A DNA stretch of 64,000 nucleotides from Chryseobacterium hagamense. GTDB lineage: Bacteria; Bacteroidota; Bacteroidia; Flavobacteriales; Weeksellaceae. How positions within the stretch are numbered: position 1 is the stretch's first letter; every line of letters begins with the position of its first letter. This document shows, one piece after another, positions 1 through 9,197 of this stretch. Under the pieces are notes generated by a model. That model saw nothing but the letters and a program-made list of their open reading frames with translations. It ran no database searches and had not been told where the DNA came from. The position numbers and the translations under genes were made by a program. The stretch is from assembly GCF_007991455.1 (NCBI RefSeq), contig NZ_BJYJ01000001.1:186001-250000 (forward strand), read 5' to 3'.

Positions 1-1164
1 TCCGTGAACGAAGGGAAGCTTCCGCTTGGAAATTCGCAGAATACTTATATTCCATTTGACATCCGGAGGGTTTTCGATCTTCATACTTTTCTGGAAAACG
101 ACAGCATTTATGCCTATCATTTTTACCGCTTGATCCAGGATGCAAAAAATGTCCATCTGTTGTTTAATGCATTAAGCTCAGGCGTGAATACCGGAGAGAA
201 AAGCCGCTTCATTACCCAGATCGAAATGGAAAGTTCCCATCCGATCGAGCATGTTATTATTGAAAATTCTTCAGAGCCGATCGTAACCCAGCCAATTGAA
301 ATTTCCAAGACGGATGTCGTGATGCAAAGGCTTGAGAAATGGAAAGAGAAAGTTTCCGCTTCACACCTGACCAGTTACCTGTATAACCCTATTGATTTTT
401 ACCTTTCCAAGATTCTGAATACTTCAGAAAGCGATGAGATCGAAGAAGAACTCTCCGTGAAAAATTATGGAAACCTGGTCCATTATACGCTTCAAGAGGT
501 GTATGAAGTGTTGAAGGGTAAAGTTTTAAAAGAAAGCGATTTAAAAGATTCAGTTAAAGCTATTGATCAGTATATTGAAACTGCCATCGAAAAGCTTAAG
601 CACCAGCCGGAATTTTATGAGAAGGGAATGAATTTCATCCACAAAGCCATTGCTAAAAAGGTAATCGAAAATATCCTGACCTATGACCTTGAGCTGATAA
701 AAGACGGCAATACCTTAGAAATTCTAGATATTGAAAAACGCTTCGAAGGAGTCGATTTTTACCTGGAAGACCATAATAAAATTTCCTTTTTCGGATTTAT
801 CGACCGGATTGACCGCCTGAATGGTACCCTTAGGATTATCGATTATAAAACGGCAAAAATCAAGAACCTGACGGTGAAAATTGACGAATCCAATGTTGAA
901 GAATACTTCCACAACAGTGACCGGAAGCAGGCCCTTCAGCTTTGCATTTACCAGTATGTGGTCCAGAACCTTCCCGAATTCTGGGGAATGCCGGTTGAGA
1001 CGGGAATCTGGAGTTTTGCCGAAGCCAAAAAAGGGGTGGTCTCCCTGCAGTTTGAAAAAGGGGATATCGATGATGCCATGAAATCGGTGAAAAGCCTGAT
1101 CGAAGAAATCCTGAATCCGGATATTAATTTTGTGGAGGAAATCAAAGCTTACAGCAATAATTAA
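1..1164 (+). CDS. RecB/AddB-type PD-(D/E)XK nuclease, C-terminal part (5' truncated by window)
   Basis: The frame is open from base 1, so the 5' end lies outside the window; the GTG at 4 is probably an internal codon. The visible 387 residues end in a RecB-family nuclease fold: a GNLVHYTLQ stretch (active-site His region), then GFIDRIDR and IIDYKTAK around residues 260-285. These match the metal-binding Asp and the D-x-K catalytic motif of PD-(D/E)XK nucleases. The upstream half looks like the degenerate C-terminal helicase part of AddB-like proteins. The inferred role is double-strand-break processing together with a helicase/nuclease encoded upstream, outside the window. A strong hairpin terminator follows at 1201-1238. 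The nuclease family call is firm; the exact AddB assignment is inference. Confidence 0.8.
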   Translation, partial: SVNEGKLPLGNSQNTYIPFDIRRVFDLHTFLENDSIYAYHFYRLIQDAKNVHLLFNALSSGVNTGEKSRFITQIEMESSHPIEHVIIENSSEPIVTQPIEISKTDVVMQRLEKWKEKVSASHLTSYLYNPIDFYLSKILNTSESDEIEEELSVKNYGNLVHYTLQEVYEVLKGKVLKESDLKDSVKAIDQYIETAIEKLKHQPEFYEKGMNFIHKAIAKKVIENILTYDLELIKDGNTLEILDIEKRFEGVDFYLEDHNKISFFGFIDRIDRLNGTLRIIDYKTAKIKNLTVKIDESNVEEYFHNSDRKQALQLCIYQYVVQNLPEFWGMPVETGIWSFAEAKKGVVSLQFEKGDIDDAMKSVKSLIEEILNPDINFVEEIKAYSNN

Positions 1165-1200
1165 ATCCTATCAAACCTCATAGGTTTTCCATAGAATAAA

Positions 1201-1238
1201 CATAAGAAAAGAGCTTGATTTCAAGCTCTTTTCTTATG
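1201..1238. terminator. Bidirectional intrinsic terminator
   Basis: A perfect 18-bp inverted repeat (1201-1218 with 1221-1238, 2-nt loop) contains the GAGCTTGA/TCAAGCTC core flanked by A- and T-rich arms. It lies between two convergent genes, the nuclease on plus and the acyl-CoA dehydrogenase on minus, and can serve both. Confidence 0.85.
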
Positions 1239-1254
1239 TTTTAAAATCTATTGT

Positions 1255-2433
1255 TTAAAAGGCATTGATTCCCGTGATATCCAGGCCGGTGATCAGCAAA
1301 TGGACGTCATGCGTTCCTTCATAAGTAATCACGGATTCCAGGTTGGCAGCGTGTCTCATCATCGGGAATTCACCCATAATGCCCATTCCGCCCAGGATCT
1401 GGCGCGACTCGCGCGCGATATCGATCGCCATTTTTACATTGTTCCTTTTGGCCATGGAGATCTGTGCGGGTGTTGCCTTATGTTCATTTTTAAGGTTTCC
1501 CAACTGTAGGCAGAGCAATTGTGCCTTTGTGATTTCCGTTAAAAATTCGGCCAGCTTTTTCTGTTGAAGCTGGTAAGAACCAATGGGCTTCCCAAACTGG
1601 TTTCTTTCCTTGGAATATTGAACTGCAGTGCAATAACAATCGATGGCTGCACCGATGACACCCCATGAAATTCCGTAACGGGCAGAATTTAAGCAGGACA
1701 GCGGTCCCTTCAGGCCGGTGACGCCGGGAAGCAGATTCTCTTTGGGAACTTTTACGTTATTAAAAACCAGTTCTCCCGTTTTGGAAGCCCGTAAGCTCCA
1801 TTTATTGTGGGTCTCCGGCGTAGTGAAACCTTCCATTCCTCTTTCCACGATCAGTCCCTGAACTTTCCCTTCCTCATTTTTAGCCCAGACTACGGCAATG
1901 TGACAGAGCGGGGAGTTGGTGATCCACATTTTGGCGCCGTTCAGCAGGTAATGGTCGCCCATATCTTTGAAACTGGTTTCCATTGAGCTCGGATCAGAAC
2001 CGTGATTGGGCTCGGTCAGCCCGAAAGAACCGATCATGTCTCCGGATGCCAGCTGAGGCAGGTATTTTTTCTTCTGTTCTTCGGAACCGAATTCATTGAT
2101 CGGGAACATCACAAGGGAACTCTGTACGGAAGCAGCAGAGCGGACGGCAGAGTCACCTCTTTCGAGCTCCTGCATGATCAGTCCGTAGGAAATCTGGTCC
2201 AGCCCGGAACCTCCGTATTCTTCAGGAATATAAGGTCCCAGTGCGCCGATCTGACCTAACTCCTTCATCAGATTGGGAATGTCGGTATGGTTTTGGGCAG
2301 CCTGGTCGATCTGCGGCATCACGAAACCCTCCACCCAGTCTCTTACGGACTGCCGGATGAGCTTATGTTCTTCGGTAAGTAAAGCATCGATCCCATAATA
2401 ATCGGGGATGCTGGTAAGGGAATAATATGACAT
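1255..2433 (-). CDS. Glutaryl-CoA dehydrogenase-like acyl-CoA dehydrogenase
   Basis: A 392-residue FAD-dependent acyl-CoA dehydrogenase of normal length. It carries the N-terminal helical domain, the FAD-contact segment FGLTEPNHGSD, the beta domain, and a C-terminal helical domain with VITYEGTHDVH. The Glu at about residue 372 sits where glutaryl-CoA dehydrogenases keep the catalytic base. The TYEGTHDVH context and overall similarity favour glutaryl-CoA dehydrogenase (lysine/tryptophan breakdown, glutaryl-CoA to crotonyl-CoA plus CO2) over a straight-chain enzyme. It is cytoplasmic and encoded alone between two oppositely oriented or spaced genes. Substrate assignment is from family resemblance only. 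Confidence 0.85.
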   Translation of the reverse strand: MSYYSLTSIPDYYGIDALLTEEHKLIRQSVRDWVEGFVMPQIDQAAQNHTDIPNLMKELGQIGALGPYIPEEYGGSGLDQISYGLIMQELERGDSAVRSAASVQSSLVMFPINEFGSEEQKKKYLPQLASGDMIGSFGLTEPNHGSDPSSMETSFKDMGDHYLLNGAKMWITNSPLCHIAVVWAKNEEGKVQGLIVERGMEGFTTPETHNKWSLRASKTGELVFNNVKVPKENLLPGVTGLKGPLSCLNSARYGISWGVIGAAIDCYCTAVQYSKERNQFGKPIGSYQLQQKKLAEFLTEITKAQLLCLQLGNLKNEHKATPAQISMAKRNNVKMAIDIARESRQILGGMGIMGEFPMMRHAANLESVITYEGTHDVHLLITGLDITGINAF

Positions 2434-2555
2434 TCTATTTTAATTTTCCTAAAAATAAGACTTTTCATTATTACAGGGAAATTTATTTTCAAATGTCTTT
2501 TACCGGCTGATTATTAAAAACTTACGCCGGATGTTGAAACGGAAGCCCCTAAAAA

Positions 2556-3344
2556 TCAGTCTTCCTCTTCGTTGGAAATCGGGTAATGGTTGGCAGGATT
2601 GTAGATTCTGTTTTTAAACTTATACAGATACGGTGCTTTATTGGCAGAACCGTCGTACAGCTTTTCCAGCCGTTCCAGAATATTCAGGCTTAAGATCTTG
2701 CGTTGGAAATTGTTTCTCCGGAACTGTTCATTCAGGATGGTTTCATACAGCAGCTGAAGGTCTTTCATAGTAAACTTCTCAGGAAGCAGATTGCTGGCGG
2801 CTACTTCGGTATTGATGTTCATCCTCAGGTATTCCAGACCCGTTTCGATAATCCGGTCATGATCGAAAGCCATTTTGGGAAGCTTGTCTACCTCAAACCA
2901 CTCGCAGCTTTCGTTAAAAGCATCCGGGAATGTGTTGGCCATCGAAAAATCGATCAGGCTGCAGTAGCCCACCGTAATGAACCGTTGGAAGATCCAGTGG
3001 TCCTTCGGTACTTCAACGCCCTTGTTTTTAAGAAGGATCTGGTGCACGTTGTTTTCCGTACGGTCGATTCTTCCGAAAGTGTGGAACTGTTTCAGGAAGA
3101 TGTCTTTCAGGTGGGTCCGTTCGTATAAAACGCGGGCAGCCGCTTCGCGGAGGTCTTCATCGTTGAAGACAAAACCGCCGGGCAGCGACCAAAGGTCGAG
3201 GTCGTGGTATTTCAGCAGCAGGACTTTCAGGATGTTGTTATGAAAACCAAATATGGTGCAGTCTACAGATACGTGTGCTACAAAATCTTTTGTATCAATG
3301 AGTTCCTGAAGGGTTTCCTTGTTTTTTTCGTTATTGATTTTCAT
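2556..3344 (-). CDS. NUDIX-fold transcriptional regulator (NrtR/AraR type) with winged helix
   Basis: A 262-residue protein with an N-terminal NUDIX fold (about residues 20-160) and a C-terminal winged-helix region (about 175-250). The Nudix box starts normally (GGFVFNDEDLREAAAR) but continues VLYERTHL. Of the REUxEE glutamates only one remains, so hydrolysis is unlikely. Such proteins in Bacteroidota act as sugar-responsive repressors or activators (the NrtR/AraR family). It lies 23 bp downstream of the MFS transporter on the same strand, divergent from the susC operon, so it probably controls this glucan locus. The effector is unknown. The protein ends in an acidic EEED tail. Confidence 0.82.
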   Translation of the reverse strand: MKINNEKNKETLQELIDTKDFVAHVSVDCTIFGFHNNILKVLLLKYHDLDLWSLPGGFVFNDEDLREAAARVLYERTHLKDIFLKQFHTFGRIDRTENNVHQILLKNKGVEVPKDHWIFQRFITVGYCSLIDFSMANTFPDAFNESCEWFEVDKLPKMAFDHDRIIETGLEYLRMNINTEVAASNLLPEKFTMKDLQLLYETILNEQFRRNNFQRKILSLNILERLEKLYDGSANKAPYLYKFKNRIYNPANHYPISNEEED

Positions 3345-3367
3345 GGAAGTAAAAATAAAATTTTTTT

Positions 3368-4555
3368 CTAATTTTTCTGATCTGCAAATCTAAAATAAAT
3401 TAAGCTAATAATAAAGAGTACGGACACAGCACACAAAATATAGAACGGATAAAAATTAAGCATCCGGTTTTCAAACAGTACCGCCATCGTCATCGAACTT
3501 ACCGAACTTCCCAGAGAGGAGAAAATAACGATCAGCGAAGTAAGAAGATTGGCTTTTAATTTATCGATGCGGACAATCATTTTTGAATTGATTACCGGAT
3601 AAAGCGGTGAAAGGAAAAGCCCGATCACAGGAAATAAAAAAAGCAGAATCCGGGAGTCTTCCGCATCGGCAAACTGGATTCCGATGATGATCGCCAGCAC
3701 CAGCAGAATTAATGAAATACACAGGATATAATATTTCGATAGGGAAAACCTCTGAATGATATTGGCCGTAATTATTCTTCCGACATAGGAAAACAAAGCC
3801 ATGAAGGAGGAAGCCTGAAGGGCAAAGAAAGAGTTGACTTTCAGGTGGTTTTTATAAAACGACGGCAGCCAGGAATTGAAGCTCTGTTCGACAAATAGAA
3901 TAGAAAAAATAACGGCTAAGAAGATAATCAGCATCGGGTTGATTAAATTGGAGACTTCTTTAAAAACATTGTTCTGGTCCGATTTCTCAGGTTCTGAAAT
4001 CTTCAGTCTGGAAAATAAGAATATCGCAATTCCCGACAGGACCGAGATCGATAAAAACCCGAATTTCCAGAATTCCGAAAACCGGCTGGAAATGAGCCAG
4101 CCGAAACCGGTATTGACTACAAAAATACCGATCATGAAAGAAGCTTCCACACTGTTCATGGTTTTCGCCAGCGACTTTTCATCCGGAATATTATTTCTGA
4201 TGATTCCGAAGACACAGATTTTCCCGACTGCAAAACAGGCCCCGATAACGGCAAACCATAACTTATAAAACCAGAAAACTTCCACAAACGGTAAGATAAG
4301 TGAACAGATCCCAACAATTGTTAATGCCAGAATCAATGAATTTTTTGTTCCGGTTCTGCTGATAAAGTTCACCGCAAAAAGTGAAATAAAAGCAACGGGA
4401 AGATCTTTGAAAGACTCTAAAAAACCCAGTTTATCATAGGTGATTTTTGCTTCCGAAAGCTGAAGGATTACAATGCCCATGCAGTTTAGCACCATGGAGA
4501 AAATAAGGAAGGTAAGTTTAAGCGGAAGGGAAAATTCGGAGAGCTTGGTCGTCAT
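3368..4555 (-). CDS. MFS transporter, FucP-like sugar permease candidate
   Basis: A 395-residue, very hydrophobic inner-membrane protein with about 12 predicted helices in two halves. The linker is charged (KISEPEKSDQNN, about residues 190-200). Length and layout fit the major facilitator superfamily and resemble the sugar permeases that Bacteroidota pair with polysaccharide loci. It is the first gene of a two-gene minus-strand unit with the NUDIX regulator and diverges from susC across a 177-bp intergenic region. The inferred job is uptake of the mono- or disaccharide released by the periplasmic glycosidases. No substrate motif can be read from the sequence. Confidence 0.78.
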   Translation of the reverse strand: MTTKLSEFSLPLKLTFLIFSMVLNCMGIVILQLSEAKITYDKLGFLESFKDLPVAFISLFAVNFISRTGTKNSLILALTIVGICSLILPFVEVFWFYKLWFAVIGACFAVGKICVFGIIRNNIPDEKSLAKTMNSVEASFMIGIFVVNTGFGWLISSRFSEFWKFGFLSISVLSGIAIFLFSRLKISEPEKSDQNNVFKEVSNLINPMLIIFLAVIFSILFVEQSFNSWLPSFYKNHLKVNSFFALQASSFMALFSYVGRIITANIIQRFSLSKYYILCISLILLVLAIIIGIQFADAEDSRILLFLFPVIGLFLSPLYPVINSKMIVRIDKLKANLLTSLIVIFSSLGSSVSSMTMAVLFENRMLNFYPFYILCAVSVLFIISLIYFRFADQKN

Positions 4556-4700
4556 TTTGGGGAAACTTTTTATCGGTTTTTTTTAAATATCCAGGGTTTG
4601 GAGGATAAAATTTAGGCCCTGAAACCCCCAAAAATACTGGAAATATTAAAATAGTTATTAATAAAATGTTAATTATTTAAAAAAAAATATATTTTTATTG

Positions 4701-4713
4701 TCTCAATTTGAGA
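4701..4713. promoter_or_regulatory. Perfect dyad TCTCAA-T-TTGAGA upstream of susC
   Basis: Six-base arms with a single central base end 19 bp before the susC ATG, in the divergent control region shared with the MFS/NUDIX unit. The dyad overlaps TCAATTTG, a degenerate version of the TAnnTTTG -7 box. It is a candidate operator for the adjacent NUDIX regulator. The symmetry is seen directly; the function is inferred. Confidence 0.4.
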
Positions 4714-4732
4714 ATTAAAAAACTAACTGTAT

Positions 4733-7630
4733 ATGAATGTAAGAATATCTAGGAGTTTGGGGATGGTGGCAGTGCTGTATTTTACGGCCAGTTTCAATGC
4801 CCAGAACACAAAGAACGACACCCTTCCGAAAGAGCAGAAAATTGAGGAAGTGGTGATGATCGGTTACGGTACCCAGAAGAAGAGTAACGTCACGGGAGCC
4901 ATCTCCAGCATCAAGGCAAGCGACATTGAAAATGCTCCGGTAGCGGGCAGACCGGAACAGGTATTGCAGGGAAGGGCAGCCGGTGTAAGTGTGATCTCGA
5001 ATTCCGGACAACCGGGCTCAGCACCCACTGTACGGGTAAGAGGTATTACCAGTTTCGGAGCGGGAAGCAATGATCCGCTTTGGGTTGTAGACGGTATTGT
5101 CGTAGATAATATCGGATGGCTGAACCAGTCTGATATTGAAGGGATGGAAATCTTAAAAGACGGTGCGTCAGCCGCAATCTATGGAGTTTCCGCAGCAAAA
5201 GGTGTCGTTCTTATCACAACGAAAAAGGGAGCAAGAGGAAGAATGAATCTTTCTTACAATGGCTTTTTCGGAGTTGGAAGTGCCGCCAGAAAGCTTGATC
5301 TTCTGAATGCTACTCAATATGCCACCATCATGAACGAAGCTAATATAAATGATGGAAAAGCTCCTGTATTTTCTAACCCTGCTTCACTGGGAACAGGAAC
5401 GGACTGGCAGAAACAGATTTTCAACAGCGCACAGCGGCAGTCTCATGAGATTAGCATCAGTGGGGGAAGCGATAAATCCACATTTTATACATCATTTGGA
5501 TACTACGATCAGCAAGGAATTGTTTTAAGAGATATTTCTAATTATAAGAGAATCAACGGAAGATTCAATTCCACCCATAAAGTTTTTGATTTCCTGACAG
5601 TGGGTCAAACATTTGCCTATACGCACGTTAAGGCACAGGGAATTGATGATAACAATGAATTCGGAGGACCGCTGAGTTCAGCCATTAATCTTGATCCCAT
5701 CACCTCTGTACTTGCTACGGACCTCAGTTTACCTGTCTACACGAATAATGCTAATATTGTAAGGGATCAATACGGAAATCCTTATGGAATTTCCAGTTAT
5801 GTGAGTAAAGAGATGACTAACCCTCTAGCATTCCAGGAAACACAGCGTGGGAGATACAGATGGTCAGATGATATTGTAGCCAATGTTTTCGCCGATGTAA
5901 AAATCAATAAGCATATCAACTTTAAGTCAAGTGTTAATGGAAAACTTGCCTATTGGGGCAATCAGGCTTTTACTCCCATAGCTTATCTAAGTACTGCAAA
6001 TAATAATCTCACCAACAGTCTTTACCGTGAGATGCAGAAAAAATTTGAATGGAACACTGAAAATACGATTACTTACCAGAATAAATTCGGAGCGCACAAT
6101 TTAAGCATTTTATTAGGTCAGGGGTATTACGAGTATAATATTTCTTATGGGCAGGGAGCCACTTATAAAAATCTTCCGGTAAATAATTGGGAGGATGCAT
6201 CTTTTAACTTTGATGTCGCTGAATCAGATAAAACTTCGAACGCATGGGACGGGAAACAGACTCATAAAGCATCTTATTTCGCCAGAGTAGTCTATGATTA
6301 TAATAATCGATACCTCTTTACAGGGACCCTGCGAAGAGATGGTTCATCAAAATTTGGAAGAAACAATCATTGGGGTAATTTCCCGGCAATGTCATTGGGA
6401 TGGAATATTTCCAATGAAAACTTCTGGCCCGAAAACAATGTTGTCAATAGCTTCAAACTGAGAGGTGGGTACGGAGTACTTGGTAATGATGCAATTGATG
6501 ATTTTGCCTACGCAAGTTTTCTTGTTCCAGGCAGCAACTACACTTCAGGAGATAATATCATCAGGGTAGGATATGCACCAAGTACATTGGAAAATCCCGA
6601 TTTAAAATGGGAAAGGACATCGCAGATCAATATTGCTGCCGACCTTAAACTTTTCAGAAATTTTGATCTGAGTGTCGACCTCTATCGAAAAAAGAGTACG
6701 GATATTCTGAGAAGAGTTGAACTTCCGGGATATTTAGGATTAAGCCAAAATCCTTTTAGAAATATCGGCGATATGAATAATGATGGAATTGAAGTAAGTT
6801 TGGGATACAAAAAAAGCTGGGGAGATTTCGGTATCTCTGCCAATGGAAATTTTGCTTATCTGAAAAATGAAATCTTAAGACTTGAAGGCGATAAAGAATT
6901 TGTAAATTTTGCGTCATATCAGACCCTAGGGCAGGTTTCAAGATTACAGGTAGGCCAATCCTATGGTTCTTTCTATGGTTACCAGAATCTGGGGGTTTTC
7001 CAGAATCAAGCTGAAATAGATGCTTATAGGAACGCTTCCGGAGGACTGATTCAGGCTAATGCGAAACCAGGAGATTATAAAAGACTGGATGCAAACGGAG
7101 ATGGTAAGATTGATGACAATGATTTTGTGAATCTCGGAAATTCTGTACCGAAATATACATTTGGTTTTACGGTCAATATGAATTATAAAAACTTTGATTT
7201 AATGGTTTTTGCCCAGGGACAAGCCGGTAATAAAATTTTCCAGGGACTGAGAAGGCTTGATATTCAGGAGGCTAATTACCAGACCGCCATTCTGAACCGT
7301 TGGACAGGTGAAGGAACATCCAATACCATTGCGAGGATAACCAAAGATGATCCGAATCAGAATTATACCAAGATGTCGGATTATTACCTTCAGAAAGGAG
7401 ATTATCTCCGCCTGAAATTAATTCAGATAGGGTATACGCTTTCTCAAGATGCTGCAAAAACCATAGGTGCTTCTAAAATAAGATTTTATGTTACGGGAGA
7501 GAATCTGGTAACTTTTACAAAATATACGGGATATGATCCTGAAATTGCAGGAGGAGATACTTTCGGGATAGACAGAGCTTATTATCCACAGGCCAGAACC
7601 TTCCTTTTCGGTGCTAATGTTCAATTTTAA
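4733..7630 (+). CDS. SusC/RagA-family TonB-linked outer-membrane transporter
   Basis: A 965-residue protein with a signal peptide (about 1-23), a TonB-box-like stretch IEEVVMIGYGTQKK, a plug domain containing TVRVRGITSFG and LWVVDGIVVDN, and a long C-terminal beta-barrel ending in aromatic FLFGANVQF. It lacks the N-terminal carboxypeptidase-regulatory-like extension of many SusC proteins, so it is near the short end for the family. It imports oligosaccharides across the outer membrane, powered by TonB, with the SusD partner as lid. SusD follows 10 bp downstream. It heads the plus-strand glucan operon and faces the MFS/NUDIX unit. Confidence 0.95.
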   Translation: MNVRISRSLGMVAVLYFTASFNAQNTKNDTLPKEQKIEEVVMIGYGTQKKSNVTGAISSIKASDIENAPVAGRPEQVLQGRAAGVSVISNSGQPGSAPTVRVRGITSFGAGSNDPLWVVDGIVVDNIGWLNQSDIEGMEILKDGASAAIYGVSAAKGVVLITTKKGARGRMNLSYNGFFGVGSAARKLDLLNATQYATIMNEANINDGKAPVFSNPASLGTGTDWQKQIFNSAQRQSHEISISGGSDKSTFYTSFGYYDQQGIVLRDISNYKRINGRFNSTHKVFDFLTVGQTFAYTHVKAQGIDDNNEFGGPLSSAINLDPITSVLATDLSLPVYTNNANIVRDQYGNPYGISSYVSKEMTNPLAFQETQRGRYRWSDDIVANVFADVKINKHINFKSSVNGKLAYWGNQAFTPIAYLSTANNNLTNSLYREMQKKFEWNTENTITYQNKFGAHNLSILLGQGYYEYNISYGQGATYKNLPVNNWEDASFNFDVAESDKTSNAWDGKQTHKASYFARVVYDYNNRYLFTGTLRRDGSSKFGRNNHWGNFPAMSLGWNISNENFWPENNVVNSFKLRGGYGVLGNDAIDDFAYASFLVPGSNYTSGDNIIRVGYAPSTLENPDLKWERTSQINIAADLKLFRNFDLSVDLYRKKSTDILRRVELPGYLGLSQNPFRNIGDMNNDGIEVSLGYKKSWGDFGISANGNFAYLKNEILRLEGDKEFVNFASYQTLGQVSRLQVGQSYGSFYGYQNLGVFQNQAEIDAYRNASGGLIQANAKPGDYKRLDANGDGKIDDNDFVNLGNSVPKYTFGFTVNMNYKNFDLMVFAQGQAGNKIFQGLRRLDIQEANYQTAILNRWTGEGTSNTIARITKDDPNQNYTKMSDYYLQKGDYLRLKLIQIGYTLSQDAAKTIGASKIRFYVTGENLVTFTKYTGYDPEIAGGDTFGIDRAYYPQARTFLFGANVQF

Positions 7631-7640
7631 TTAAAGAAAA

Positions 7641-9179
7641 ATGAAAAATAAAAAATTTATATATAAAAGTATTTCTGTTCTGATGCTGGCAGGTATTGGT
7701 CTTGGCGCAGTATCTTGTAATAACAGCAATTTAGAGGACGTAAAGAATACAGGAACATTCGATACGGATAATTATTACCAAAATGAAGAACAGTCTTTTT
7801 CAGCGTTGGTGTCTACTTATGATATGCTGAGAAAATATTCCGGAGGTTTTGAAAATATGGTGACTTTTTTCAATGCAGCATCAGATGACTTTTATTCCGG
7901 TGGAGGAAATTCATCTGACGGAGCAGGAATACAGGGCTTTTCAAACTATTCCCTGAATCCCGTTATCATGCCGGCAAGCTATTGGAAAGATTATTACCAG
8001 GGTATTGCTAAAGCTAATATCTTAATAGACAGGGTTCCGAATGCTAAAATGGATGATCAGAAAAAAAAGAGATTCATTGCTGAAGCAAAAGTTCTAAGAT
8101 CATTATATTATTTTGAGCTGGTAAGGATATTTAAAAATATTCCTCTTATAACCAAGCCTATTCTGGCAACGGACGATTATTACAATATTCCACAGGAAGA
8201 TCCGGCAAAAGTATATAACCAGATAGAGGCCGATATTGTATCGGCAATCAGTGACCTGCCTTTAAATATTGCTTCAGATAGTGAGAAAGGGAGAATTACC
8301 CAAGGAGCAGCACGCGCTATATTAGGAAAAATTTATCTGTATGATAAGAAGTATAACCTGGCTGCAGCCGAACTGCAACAGGTCAATGGAACTCCTGGAG
8401 GAACAAGCCAATACGGATATGCACTGGTTCCGAACTTTGCAAGTCTTTGGGTGGTTGATAATAAATTTACAACTGAATCTATTCTTGAAGTCAATCATAC
8501 AACCAAAGGAAATGGAACCTGGGCAAATTGGGGAAATGGAAAAGATGAAGGGAACTCTATTAATGTAATGTTGGGAATTATTTCCTATGGACGTAAAACG
8601 ACAACACCTAATAATGATGCTCCCAGCATTTATTCCGGTTGGGGTTTCAATCCTGTAACAGAAGATCTTTTTAATTTCATGCAGGGTGACCCACGTTTAA
8701 ATGCAACTATTTTCAATGGGAAAATACTGAAAGAACAGGATAAAATTACTTACTCACCAGGATTCAGAGATACCGGATATTTCTTAAATAAATTCTTACC
8801 GAGAACTTCTGATATAACTCCGGGAGCAGGCAATGTAGACCTGAATTTCCGTCAGAACTATATGGTTATCAGACTTGCGGATACTTATCTGATGGAAGCA
8901 GAAGCTTTAAATGGTTCAGGATCGAGAGCGCAGGCATTGCTTGATGCTGTTAGAGCAAGAGTTGGTTTGGCATCAGTTCCGGTTTCAATGCAGGCGATCA
9001 AAGATGAAAGGAGAAGAGAATTGGCAGGAGAAGGACATCGATGGTTTGATCTGGTAAGATGGGGAGATGCACCGGCAAAATTAGGAGCGAGAGGCTTTAC
9101 TGCGGGTAAAAATGAAATTCTTCCGATACCTTTTAATGAATTAATCAATACTGCCTTGAAACAAAACCCTGGCTACTAA
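7641..9179 (+). CDS. SusD/RagB-family outer-membrane glycan-binding lipoprotein
   Basis: A 512-residue lipoprotein: the signal peptide ends in GAVSC, with Cys26 as the lipidated residue. The TPR-rich SusD fold shows YWKDYYQGIAKANILIDRV, FIAEAKVLRSLYYFELVRIF and the C-terminal RRRELAGEGHRWFDLVRWG, all hallmarks of RagB/SusD. It captures glycan at the cell surface and feeds it to the SusC barrel. The 10-bp spacing from susC and 18-bp spacing to the next lipoprotein indicate co-transcription. Confidence 0.95.
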   Translation: MKNKKFIYKSISVLMLAGIGLGAVSCNNSNLEDVKNTGTFDTDNYYQNEEQSFSALVSTYDMLRKYSGGFENMVTFFNAASDDFYSGGGNSSDGAGIQGFSNYSLNPVIMPASYWKDYYQGIAKANILIDRVPNAKMDDQKKKRFIAEAKVLRSLYYFELVRIFKNIPLITKPILATDDYYNIPQEDPAKVYNQIEADIVSAISDLPLNIASDSEKGRITQGAARAILGKIYLYDKKYNLAAAELQQVNGTPGGTSQYGYALVPNFASLWVVDNKFTTESILEVNHTTKGNGTWANWGNGKDEGNSINVMLGIISYGRKTTTPNNDAPSIYSGWGFNPVTEDLFNFMQGDPRLNATIFNGKILKEQDKITYSPGFRDTGYFLNKFLPRTSDITPGAGNVDLNFRQNYMVIRLADTYLMEAEALNGSGSRAQALLDAVRARVGLASVPVSMQAIKDERRRELAGEGHRWFDLVRWGDAPAKLGARGFTAGKNEILPIPFNELINTALKQNPGY

Positions 9180-9197
9180 CTCAATAAACATTAAGAA

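Noticed and set aside
2703-3128. Plus-strand open frame opposite the NUDIX regulator
   Set aside because: It overlaps the conserved NUDIX and winged-helix domains in reverse; nothing in its translation is recognisable.
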